A stretch of DNA of 64,000 nucleotides from Dokdonella immobilis (GTDB lineage: Bacteria > Pseudomonadota > Gammaproteobacteria > Xanthomonadales > Rhodanobacteraceae). Both the position numbers and the translations under genes were made by a program. The DNA lies in contig NZ_FOVF01000015.1 of assembly GCF_900115085.1 (NCBI RefSeq), forward strand, positions 29,420 through 93,419. The letters are read 5' to 3'. Shown piece after piece: positions 41,739-49,833 of the stretch; the first letter of the stretch is position 1; each line of letters begins with the position of its first letter. Under the pieces are notes generated by a model. The model saw only the letters and a list, made by a program, of their open reading frames with translations. It searched no databases and was not told the origin of the DNA.

Positions 41739-44297
41739 TCAGAGCCGTTCGGCGTGGCGTCTCAGCGCTGCGGCCCGTTCTGCGGTCACGATGAGGCCGG
41801 CATGTTGCAGAGTCTGGGTAGCAAGAGCCCGCGCCGCCTCATGGTCGCGCTTGTCGGCGTAGAGATCACAGCGCAAAAGCATCAGCTCGGCGTAGTCCTG
41901 TGCAATCTCATCCTTCCCGTCCCAACGCGCTATCAAGGTATCGAGAAGTTGAACGGCTTCGTCGTGACGGTCAGCCATGTGGGACAGGGACTGCGCGAGC
42001 GCCAAACTCCATGAAAAATGCAGATAGTGATCGGGACCGAAGAATTTTTCTTCGATACGCAACGACTCGCGCAGATAAGCGGCAGCATTGCGCCAATCCT
42101 TCTGCAGACTGAATGCAGTGGCACGACGTACCGAAACCAATGCGTTCTGATAGGCATCGGGTCCGAGCAGCTGACTCATTTGCACTTCGGCTTCGCTCAG
42201 TAACTTCTGTGCCTCGTCGAATCGGCCCTGCAACGCCAACGCCCAGGCCAGCTCGGCTTGGGCGAACCAGGCAATGCCCGAACGCAGACCGCCGGTTTCG
42301 CGGTGCAACTTGAGCGCAGCACGCAGGTCCGGTTCAGCACGCTTGCCGTCCTTGAGCTCGATCCAGATCTTGCCGCGATTGCCCAGCAGCTGCGCAAGCG
42401 TCGTGGCTTCATTCTCCGGCAACGCGCGTTCGGCGGCATCCAGGGCCGCAATGGCCGACGTCGATTCGCCGGCTTCGCTCTCCAGCCTCGCTCGAGTGAT
42501 GAGGATGTCGGCCAACTGCACATTGCGTTCACCCAACCGTTGTCGCGAAATGGCAGCTCCCCGGTCGAGCACGAGTCGCCCCTCCGAGAAGTCGCGTGCC
42601 CGGCGCAGCACTTCTCCGAGCACCAACAGGGGTCGAACGAGACGGGCATCGCCCGCACCGAATCGCTTCTCGATCAGGGCAACTGCCTTGCGCAGGTTCG
42701 CCAGCGCTTGTTCGTCCTGGCGAAGTTGTTCCTGTACGGCGCCGAGGGAGACCAGTGCGCTGATCGCCTCGGGGTGTTCGTCGCCCAGTTGGCTGGACAG
42801 CAGCATGTAGGCGCTTGCCGCCACGGCCTGCGCATCCTTGAACCGCGACAGGGCCAGAAACGTGGACGCCGAAAGCGCGTCGATCCTGCCCACGGCGACA
42901 CTCTGCGTGCCTGCGGCCGCACCCGCCTGCTGCAACGCGTGATCGAAGTAGCGTTGCGCCTCGTCGTTGCGCAGTTCACGCCGGGCCAGGGCGCCTCGCA
43001 AGGCATCGATTTCAGCTCCAAGCAGTGGCTCTTCTCCGTGCGCCAGTTTGCTCGCGGCCAGATCGAGGGTCTCGTGGGCAGCAGCGAGCTCGGAGAGATT
43101 CAATTGCGCTTCACCGAGGACACGCAGCAATTGAGCCTGGCTCAACGAATCATGGCCCAGTTCGTCCTTTACCCGGCTGACGGCCGCGGCAATAAGCTCA
43201 GCGGGAGTCTGCGCCGATTCCGCGTTGCGACTCAGCGGATCCTGTTCGCGATAGATCGCCGCAAGGAAGTCCGAAACGCGCTCTGCGCGTTGCCGCTGCA
43301 ACTGCTCGCGCTGCAGTCCGACAGTCGTGGCCAATGCGATACCGACCAAACCCACGACCACCGATGCCAGGAGCCAACGCCGGACCCTCAGCCTGGGGGC
43401 GTCGATCAGCCGTTGCAGGGTCTGCTGCAGGGCTCCGGCTCTAGGACGCGCAGCCGGTTCCGGATCGAGCAGGGCGGTTATCAATGCGTTCAGGCCGCGC
43501 CACCTCGAGGCGAAACCGGGGTGCGAGGATTCCGGATAGCGACCGGTCGCCAAAAGATGCGCAAGGACGCCATAGGCATAAAGATCGACCGCCAGCGTTC
43601 CAACCCCGCCCGCAGCGATTTCGGGCGCCAGATAGCGCGGCGTGCCGGCGCTGATGGCCTTGCCTTCCTCGTTCGATTCGAAACCGGCGCCGAAATCCAT
43701 CAGGATCACGCGACCCTGATGATCGAGCATTACATTGCTGGCCTTGATATCGCCGTGCACGAGCCCTGCCTCGTGCACAGCATGCAGGGCATCGGCCAGC
43801 TCACGCAGGACGCGCAACAATTCATCGTCGCGCAACGGACCCGAACGAGCTATCCGCGCACTGAGTGTTTCGCCCTCGATCCAGTCGGTCCAGATCCCCG
43901 CGCGGCCTGCGTGATAGCTGGCGCCATGCACGGCCAGGACATTCGAATGGCGTACCCGAGCCAGACGACGCGCCTCGGCGACGAAGTCCACGCCGCTGGG
44001 CAGAAGAGCCGCGCCATCGACATGGCGCAGCTTCAGCGCAACGAGGCGATCCAGAGTCGGATCGTAGGCCCGGAAGACTTCCCCGAAACCGCCCTGCCCG
44101 GCAAGCTCGAGCTGTTGCAGGTGGCCCCAACGGGGACCGCCGTCCGCCGAGTTGTTCATGGCCCGCGCCAGCGATTGCAGCTTGCCCAGGCGCCGTGCCA
44201 GATCGGGATCCCGCGCCAGCAGCTCGCTCAGATCCACGTCTTCACCATCGGCGATTCGCCGGGCGATGTCGAGGGCAGGGTCGGGGCCTTGCGTCAT
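41739..44297 (-). CDS. Ser/Thr protein kinase with HGD catalytic loop, one membrane helix and TPR repeats
   Basis: An 852-residue protein. Kinase domain: Gly-rich loop AGQGGFGEVF (66-75), VALK Lys89, catalytic loop HGDIKASN (Asp183, Asn188) and DFG 201-203. The usual HRD Arg is Gly here, so activation-loop phosphorylation may not be needed. A single membrane helix lies near 305-325 (WLLASVVVGLVGIALATTVG), followed by ~500 residues of TPR-type repeats outside the membrane. Its ATG overlaps the stop of the ECF sigma gene (44294-44860) as ATGA, so the two are co-translated. Kinase-linked ECF families are known; kinase control of sigma activity is inferred. Confidence 0.9.
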   Translation of the reverse strand: MTQGPDPALDIARRIADGEDVDLSELLARDPDLARRLGKLQSLARAMNNSADGGPRWGHLQQLELAGQGGFGEVFRAYDPTLDRLVALKLRHVDGAALLPSGVDFVAEARRLARVRHSNVLAVHGASYHAGRAGIWTDWIEGETLSARIARSGPLRDDELLRVLRELADALHAVHEAGLVHGDIKASNVMLDHQGRVILMDFGAGFESNEEGKAISAGTPRYLAPEIAAGGVGTLAVDLYAYGVLAHLLATGRYPESSHPGFASRWRGLNALITALLDPEPAARPRAGALQQTLQRLIDAPRLRVRRWLLASVVVGLVGIALATTVGLQREQLQRQRAERVSDFLAAIYREQDPLSRNAESAQTPAELIAAAVSRVKDELGHDSLSQAQLLRVLGEAQLNLSELAAAHETLDLAASKLAHGEEPLLGAEIDALRGALARRELRNDEAQRYFDHALQQAGAAAGTQSVAVGRIDALSASTFLALSRFKDAQAVAASAYMLLSSQLGDEHPEAISALVSLGAVQEQLRQDEQALANLRKAVALIEKRFGAGDARLVRPLLVLGEVLRRARDFSEGRLVLDRGAAISRQRLGERNVQLADILITRARLESEAGESTSAIAALDAAERALPENEATTLAQLLGNRGKIWIELKDGKRAEPDLRAALKLHRETGGLRSGIAWFAQAELAWALALQGRFDEAQKLLSEAEVQMSQLLGPDAYQNALVSVRRATAFSLQKDWRNAAAYLRESLRIEEKFFGPDHYLHFSWSLALAQSLSHMADRHDEAVQLLDTLIARWDGKDEIAQDYAELMLLRCDLYADKRDHEAARALATQTLQHAGLIVTAERAAALRRHAERL

Positions 44298-44860
44298 TCG
44301 AGATGTTGAGCCAGCTCGATGAGCGCGCGCGACACCATCATGCTGGCAGCGGCTTCGCTCGGACGACCCAGCGCCGCGGCGATTTCGGCATAGCTCATGC
44401 CGAACTCCAGGCGCAGCAAGACGGCCTCGCGCTTGGGCTCGGGGAGTTTCGCCAGCGCCCTTTCGTAGTCGAGCCACTGATCGCTGTCCAGGCGCGGCAC
44501 CATGGAGTCCACGCCCCGGGCATCGTCATCCTCCGTTATCGATTCGACTTGTCCGGCACGCCCGACGCGTCGGATCTCGCCGCGAATCGCGTTCATCAGC
44601 GTCGTGCGCAGATAGGCAAGCAAGGCACCCTCGTGCTGCGATCTGAATTCGTCCAGTTTCTTCAATGCCGAAAGGAGGGTGATCTGAACAAGATCGTTGG
44701 TGTCATTCAGGTCCCTCGCACGGGTCGGCAGCCTTCCATGCGCCCAGCGCCGCAGCATCGGCAGATAGCGGGCCATCAGCCGTTCGCGGGCCGATTCATC
44801 CCCCTGGCGCAGTAGCGACAACAGGGTTGCCGTGGATTCCGAATGGGCGACGTCGGCCAT
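44294..44860 (-). CDS. ECF sigma factor paired with the Ser/Thr kinase
   Basis: A 188-residue ECF sigma factor. Region 2: ARERLMARYLPMLRRWAHGR through DLVQITLLSALKKL and LLAYLRTTLMNAIRGEIRR. Region 4: LAKLPEPKREAVLLRLEFGM, then SYAEIAAALGRPSEAAASMM. It has no anti-sigma gene next to it; instead the downstream coupled gene is the kinase with TPRs. This is the arrangement of kinase-associated ECF families. ATG 44860 is used; the frame up to 45031 adds non-family residues. No strong ribosome site is visible. Confidence 0.87.
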   Translation of the reverse strand: MADVAHSESTATLLSLLRQGDESARERLMARYLPMLRRWAHGRLPTRARDLNDTNDLVQITLLSALKKLDEFRSQHEGALLAYLRTTLMNAIRGEIRRVGRAGQVESITEDDDARGVDSMVPRLDSDQWLDYERALAKLPEPKREAVLLRLEFGMSYAEIAAALGRPSEAAASMMVSRALIELAQHLE

Positions 44861-45092
44861 TCGCGGATGGTATGCCAACCTCCGCGTCCTGTCCCGGAGC
44901 ACTTGATCGGAGCGTCGCCCGCGGCGTCGACCTCGGGCCTGTACCCACAGCCACGGGGATAGCGGGTTCGGCGGGATCGACCCCGGTGCAATACCTGCGC
45001 CGGCCGGTTGCCGGATGCTCATTGCGTGCAAGATCCTCGCGGCCCGACCAGCGGGTCTCTCGATGTGATACGCATCGGCTCATAATCCGCGC

Positions 45093-46190
45093 ATGGCCAG
45101 GCACGACCCCGAAGACCTGAATCGCCCGACCCGGATCAAGGGCCGCGGTGCGGGCAGCAATCGCGAGGGCCGCTTCGAAGAGCTGACGAAAACACTCGAG
45201 GACGACGGCTGGTACCGAGAGGGGGAAGGGGCGCCGCGGCCGCCGACCCATGTGTCGCTGGAACGGGCCCGCAGCATCATCAGCCGCAACGACTCGCCGG
45301 ACATTCCGTTCACCCAGTCGATCAATCCGTACCGCGGTTGCGAACACGGCTGCAACTACTGCTACGCGCGACCTTCACATGCGTATCTGAATCTCTCGCC
45401 CGGGCTCGATTTCGAGACGCAACTGTTCGCCAAGACCAATGCCGCCGAACGTCTGCGCGTGGAGCTGGCCAAACCCGGCTACGTCTGCGAGCCGATCACG
45501 CTCGGTGCGAATACCGACTGCTACCAGCCGATCGAGCGCGAGTACCGGATCACGCGAGAAATCATCGAAGTGCTGCATGAATGCCGGCATCCGCTGACGA
45601 TCGTGACCAAGAATGCGCTGGTCGAGCGCGACCTCGACCTGCTCGCACCGATGGCGCGGGACAATCTCGTCCAGGTGTTCGTTTCGCTCGGGAACCTCGA
45701 CAACCGCCTGGCGAGCACGCTCGAGCCGCGTGCGACCGCACCGCACCGGCGCATGCAGGTGATTGCCAACATGACCGCGGCCGGCGTGCCATGCGGCGTA
45801 CTGGTCGCGCCGATCATCCCGGCCGTCACCGACATGCACATCGAGCACGTGCTCGAACAGGCTGCGGCAAACGGCGCCAACATCGCCGGCTACACCGTGT
45901 TGCGCCTGCCGCTGGAACTGAAGGAGCTGTTCCGCGAGTGGCTGGACCTGCACGTTCCCGAGCGCGCCGAGCACGTCATGAGTCTGATCCGGCAGATGCG
46001 CGGCGGCCGCGACTACGACGCGCGCTTCGGCGCGCGCATGCGCGGCGAGGGGCCTTATGCCGACCTGATCCGCCAGCGCTTTGCGCTGGCCTGCCGCAAA
46101 CACGGCCTGGGTCGATCGCGCGACCTGTCGCTCGACACCGCGCTGTTCATCCCACCGCGACCCGATTCCCCGCAAGGGTCGCTGTTCTAG
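45093..46190 (+). CDS. Radical SAM protein, PA0069 family
   Basis: A 365-residue radical SAM enzyme. The [4Fe-4S] motif is CEHGCNYC (Cys83, Cys87, Cys90). Family landmarks are INPYRGCEHGCNYCYARPSH, LGANTDCYQPIEREYRITR, LTIVTKNALVERDLDLL, and VAPIIPAVTDMHIE. The family (called PA0069 or SplB-like 'Rv2578c') is widespread but its substrate is unknown. Its first ~115 codons also exist as a truncated copy at 33629-34021. A CATAAT -10-like box near 45080-45085 is conserved between copies. It converges on the regA gene 21 bp away. Confidence 0.9.
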   Translation: MARHDPEDLNRPTRIKGRGAGSNREGRFEELTKTLEDDGWYREGEGAPRPPTHVSLERARSIISRNDSPDIPFTQSINPYRGCEHGCNYCYARPSHAYLNLSPGLDFETQLFAKTNAAERLRVELAKPGYVCEPITLGANTDCYQPIEREYRITREIIEVLHECRHPLTIVTKNALVERDLDLLAPMARDNLVQVFVSLGNLDNRLASTLEPRATAPHRRMQVIANMTAAGVPCGVLVAPIIPAVTDMHIEHVLEQAAANGANIAGYTVLRLPLELKELFREWLDLHVPERAEHVMSLIRQMRGGRDYDARFGARMRGEGPYADLIRQRFALACRKHGLGRSRDLSLDTALFIPPRPDSPQGSLF

Positions 46191-46211
46191 ACCCGCGCAG
46201 GCACGAGGGGC

Positions 46212-46760
46212 TCAGTCCAGTTCGTCCGGCGAGCGCCGCTCACGACCGGGTTTCTTGGCCAGCTTGCGCTGCAGCGAGCGACGGTGCATGCCGAGCAGTC
46301 GTGCCGCGGCGGAGATGTTGCCCTGGCTGTCGATCATGGCCTGCTGGATATGTTCCCATTCCAGTCGACTCAATGGCGTCATGGTGTCCTCCGGTTCCGG
46401 CTCGGCGCCCTCCTTTTCGCCGATCGCGCGCAGGATCGCGTCCACCGTGGTCGGTTTGGCCAGGTAGTGGTCGGCGCCGCGCTTGATCGCCTCGACCGCG
46501 GTGGCGACGCTGGCGTAGCCGGTGACGAGCACGATGCGCGTGGCGGCATGCGCTTCGCGCAGCGGTCCGACCAGATCGAGGCCACTGTCTTCGGCCAGCT
46601 TGAGGTCGACGAGGGCGAAGTCGGGCGCATGCGCGGTTGCGGCGGCAATCGCCTCGACCGAGGTCATGGCCGTTTCGACACGATAGCCCCTGCGTTCGAG
46701 CGAGCGCTTGAGCGCGCTCAGGTACAGCGCATCGTCGTCGATCAGCAGGCAGGTCTTCAT
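46212..46760 (-). CDS. regA: Response regulator of the RegA/PrrA/ActR type
   Basis: A 182-residue response regulator. The receiver domain has the acidic pair DDD (8-10), phospho-acceptor Asp52 (LVDLKL), Thr80 (VLVTGYAS) and Lys102 (YLAKPTT). The C-terminal Fis-type helix-turn-helix (SRLEWEHIQQAMIDSQGNIS, then AAARLLGMHRRSLQRKL) follows a Pro/Glu linker, as in RegA. These regulators control redox-responsive respiration and energy genes. It overlaps the sensor gene regB by four bases (ATGA), so they are co-translated. Confidence 0.88.
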   Translation of the reverse strand: MKTCLLIDDDALYLSALKRSLERRGYRVETAMTSVEAIAAATAHAPDFALVDLKLAEDSGLDLVGPLREAHAATRIVLVTGYASVATAVEAIKRGADHYLAKPTTVDAILRAIGEKEGAEPEPEDTMTPLSRLEWEHIQQAMIDSQGNISAAARLLGMHRRSLQRKLAKKPGRERRSPDELD

Positions 46761-47995
46761 GCCGGGTCCTGCGCCGGCAGGGGCAGCCGGAAGCAGATGC
46801 AGAGGCCGGGGCCCTCGGTCTCACGCGCGTAGAGGTCGCCTTCGAGGCGCTCGACCGTCGCGTGCGACAGGGCCAGCCCGACCCCGAGTCCGTGCGATTT
46901 TCCGCTTGCGAACATGCGCGAGGGCAGCGGCATCCGCGCCTCGGCGAGGCCCGCACCGTAGTCGCGGATCTCGCCATGCAGCATGCCTTCGCGAATATCG
47001 AGCGTGAGATCGACGCGACGCACGCCGACCGCTTCGCCGGCGTCGGCGGCGTTGTTGAGCAGGGTCTGCAGCAGGTGGCCGACGGCCACGTCGACGTGCG
47101 TGGCCCCGGCGACGTCTCCGTGGCGGAACAGCGCGATCGACGGGCGCACCAGCTGCCAGCGCTCGATGACGCGTCGCAGCTCGACGAGCGCCGTGGCACC
47201 GACCTCGGCGCCGCTGCCGGCCGGCGCCGCCAGTTCGTGCACGCGATCCCTGCAGACATCGACGAGCGAACGCAGGGTGCGGTGATCCTCGCGCAGGGCG
47301 CCGTCGCGGTCGTCGTCGATGAGGTCGTCGAGCATGAAGGTCATGGTCGCCAGCGGCGTATTGAGTTCGTGGGCGACCGAGGCCGCATGCGTGGCCAGGG
47401 CGATGATGCCCTCGTTGCGGGCGAAGCGCTCGCGCAAGCTCGAAAGCTCCTGTTCGCCGCGGCGCAGGCGCGCCGACATGCGCACGAACAGGTAGAGCAG
47501 CACGGCCGCGGAAACCAGGAAGTTGGCGGCCATGCCCCAGAGGTGCAGGTCGAAGCCGCTGAGGCTGCCGTGCATGTGCGGCAACGGCTGGCCCAGCACG
47601 ACCGAAACGGCGTAGCCGGTCGTGCACATCAGCGCGACCAGGCCGGTCGCGCGCACCGGCAGGGCCAGTGCGGCGAAGGCGATCGGCAACAGGAACAGCG
47701 AAGCGAACGGATTGGCGATGCCGCCACTCCACGCGATCAGCCAGGCCAGCACGGCGACGTCGACGCCGATGTGCACGAGGACTTCGGCAACCCGCGGCTC
47801 GCGCACCTGCGTGGCGCGCCAGTGGGCGAGCCCATTGAACGCGGCCAGCGCGGCGATGCCGCCCCAGAGCGCGCTCGCCTGCAGGGCCAGGCCCAGGCCC
47901 CCGGTCACGATCGCCACGGTCAGCGACTGCCCGGCGATGGCGATCCAGCGCAGGGTCACGAGGGTCTTGAGCAGGGTCGAGGCGGTGCGTTCCAC
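46757..47995 (-). CDS. regB: Redox sensor histidine kinase, RegB/PrrB type
   Basis: A 412-residue inner-membrane kinase with about six N-terminal helices. The quinone-binding heptapeptide GGIANPF (91-97) is intact. The H-box is ATHAASVAHELNTPL with phospho-His209. The redox-active Cys known from RegB is conserved as Cys248 (VDVCRDRV). The ATPase domain has NNAADAGEA and GLGVGLALSH. I chose GTG 47995; longer frames exist to 48160 but carry no family-like sequence. The divergent intergenic region holds a RegA-type box (48031-48045), suggesting autoregulation. Confidence 0.88.
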   Translation of the reverse strand: MERTASTLLKTLVTLRWIAIAGQSLTVAIVTGGLGLALQASALWGGIAALAAFNGLAHWRATQVREPRVAEVLVHIGVDVAVLAWLIAWSGGIANPFASLFLLPIAFAALALPVRATGLVALMCTTGYAVSVVLGQPLPHMHGSLSGFDLHLWGMAANFLVSAAVLLYLFVRMSARLRRGEQELSSLRERFARNEGIIALATHAASVAHELNTPLATMTFMLDDLIDDDRDGALREDHRTLRSLVDVCRDRVHELAAPAGSGAEVGATALVELRRVIERWQLVRPSIALFRHGDVAGATHVDVAVGHLLQTLLNNAADAGEAVGVRRVDLTLDIREGMLHGEIRDYGAGLAEARMPLPSRMFASGKSHGLGVGLALSHATVERLEGDLYARETEGPGLCICFRLPLPAQDPA

Positions 47996-48030
47996 GGTGG
48001 CTAGTATGGAATCTCGCGCAAGAAATGGGT

Positions 48031-48045
48031 GTGACGGGGCGTCGC
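48031..48045. promoter_or_regulatory. Candidate RegA/PrrA binding site
   Basis: GTGAC-N5-GTCGC lies 36 bp upstream of the regB start in the 273-bp divergent intergenic region. It resembles the published GCGNC-Nx-GNCGC type recognised by RegA/PrrA proteins (recalled, not checked). One copy in high-GC DNA is weak evidence on its own; its position supports it. Confidence 0.35.
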
Positions 48046-48268
48046 ATCCCGTCGCCTGCGTCACTCGGTCACGTCCCCGCACGCGTTCGACGGGCAACCA
48101 TGCCCGGCTGGCGCGGAACATAGGAATCCGGCGCCGCTGCGACCGGCGAATTGCCCGCATTTCGTCAGCCCGGCGGTCGGGGTGTCTCGGCCTGAGCGCG
48201 GCGCGTGCGCGCAGCGTTCAGACCTTCGGCATCCCGGTCGCCACCTCATCCGCCAGGAGAACCGGACC

Positions 48269-49225
48269 ATGAATCTTCGTAAGGCCTTGCTTCTCGCCCT
48301 TGCCGCGTCGTCGATCGGTGCCGGCCCGGCCTGGGCCTGCTCAAGTTGCGGCTGCACCTTGAACTCGGACTGGGCCAGCCAGGGCTATGCGGTCAGCCGC
48401 GGCTGGCGTTTCGACCTGCGCTACGACTATTTCAATCAGTCGGACCTGCGCTCGGGCCGTGATTCGGTTGATGTCTCCTCGTTCGAAGTCCCGAACGAGG
48501 AAGAGATCCAGCGCACCACGATCAACCGGAATATTTCGCTCGGCTTCGACTATTCGCCGTCGCGCAGCTGGGGCATCACCGTGCTGTTGCCCCGATACGA
48601 CCGCTGGCACAGCACCCTCGCCGAAGACACGACCGAGCTGTCCTACTCGCACTCGCGTGGCATCGGCGATGCGCGAATCGTCGGCCGCTACCAGGGCTTC
48701 AACCCCGATGCCGGCTTCGGTGTCGTGTTCGGCCTCAAGCTGCCGACCGGTGCCACCGATATCCGATTCAATGCCGGCCCCGAACAGGGTGAGCGTGTCG
48801 ATGCCGGCTTGCAGCCGGGAACCGGCAGCACCGATGCCCTGGTCGGCCTCTACCAGTTCGGCAACCTGAATCCGGAGTGGGGCTATTTCGCCCAGGCGCT
48901 GCTCCAGCAGCCGCTGAACTCGCACGACGACTTCAAGCCGGGCACCGGTATCAATCTCAATGCCGGGTTGCGCTACAACGGCTGGAAGGTGGTCAGTCCG
49001 CAGCTGCAGGTCAACCTGCGCAGCGAACGACGTGAATCGGGTGACAACGCCGATGCCGAAAACAGTGGCGCGACCCTGGCCTATCTGAGTCCCGGCGTGA
49101 ATTTCCGCTTCAATGCGCACTGGGACGGTTATCTCTATACCCAGTTCCCGCTCTATCAGCGCGTCAACGGCCTGCAGCTCGAGCCCGAGCGCTTCTATTC
49201 GGTCGGCCTCCAGTACCGGATGTAG
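48269..49225 (+). CDS. Outer-membrane beta-barrel-like protein with CSSCGC N-terminus
   Basis: A 318-residue exported protein. AGGAG precedes ATG 48269 and the signal peptide ends near GPAWA. The mature protein begins CSSCGCTLNSDWASQGY, a Cys cluster that could bind metal. Alternating hydrophobic strands follow, such as WRFDLRYDYFNQSDLR, ISLGFDYSPSRSWGITVLLP and YLYTQFPLYQRVNG. The last residues are FYSVGLQYRM with a near-terminal aromatic, as in outer-membrane barrels. Family unknown to me. It is divergent from regB and may be RegA-controlled, which suggests a respiratory or metal role; inferred. Confidence 0.75.
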   Translation: MNLRKALLLALAASSIGAGPAWACSSCGCTLNSDWASQGYAVSRGWRFDLRYDYFNQSDLRSGRDSVDVSSFEVPNEEEIQRTTINRNISLGFDYSPSRSWGITVLLPRYDRWHSTLAEDTTELSYSHSRGIGDARIVGRYQGFNPDAGFGVVFGLKLPTGATDIRFNAGPEQGERVDAGLQPGTGSTDALVGLYQFGNLNPEWGYFAQALLQQPLNSHDDFKPGTGINLNAGLRYNGWKVVSPQLQVNLRSERRESGDNADAENSGATLAYLSPGVNFRFNAHWDGYLYTQFPLYQRVNGLQLEPERFYSVGLQYRM

Positions 49226-49342
49226 CCGCTCGGCACATCCTGCACTGCGGTCATCGCTCGTCGGCAGGGTTCAGTTTCATCGACGCATACTCGACGGACC
49301 GGACTCGTTTGCCGAGTTCCCTGCATCGATGAGGAGCTTGCC

Positions 49343-49609
49343 ATGTCGGAAGAATCGACCAAGACGCCCACCGATCATCTCGCGGACACGCTCTCCCAGC
49401 TCAAGGAGATGCGCCACTACTCCAAGACCAATGTCGAACATCTGACTGCGTCGTGGATTCTGTTCGAAGGGGAATTGAAGTCCCTCAAGCAGACCGAGAA
49501 GATCGAAGCGCTGATGAACAAGCAGGGCGAGTTTCACGATGCGCTGGAAAAGACCATCGAGGATCTCGAGGCGCAGCACAAGGAAATGACGGCGGAACCC
49601 GAGGAGTAG
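49343..49609 (+). CDS. Small highly charged helical protein of unknown function
   Basis: An 88-residue soluble protein with GAGGAG just upstream of ATG 49343. It is Glu/Lys-rich and helical throughout (HLADTLSQLKEMRHYSK; KQGEFHDALEKTIEDLEAQH), probably a coiled coil. I recognise no family. It is followed by a strong inverted repeat. Confidence 0.7.
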   Translation: MSEESTKTPTDHLADTLSQLKEMRHYSKTNVEHLTASWILFEGELKSLKQTEKIEALMNKQGEFHDALEKTIEDLEAQHKEMTAEPEE

Positions 49610-49689
49610 CGGAGCAGCGTTCGAGTTCGGAAACGAAGGCCCGGTGGCGCGGCACGAAGTTCGTGATCGGGGCTGGAGCGGTTCGCACC

Positions 49690-49763
49690 CGTAGGAGCGC
49701 CTTCAGGCGCGATGCCCTTTCGGGATCTTGCCAAAGAGCATCGCGCCTGAAGGCGCTCCTACG
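49690..49763. repeat. 26-bp perfect inverted repeat with 22-nt loop (REP-type)
   Basis: The arms at 49690-49715 and 49738-49763 are perfect reverse complements beginning CGTAGGAGCGCCTTCAGGCG. The GTAGGAGCG start is that of a REP family common in Pseudomonas and Lysobacterales. It sits between two convergent genes, where it can act as a transcript end or barrier. Confidence 0.85.
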
Positions 49764-49833
49764 AAAGGCGGCGAACAGGCGGCGCGGAATTCGAAGACAC
49801 TTCCCGCGCATCTCCCTCGCTGTCGGAACGCAC

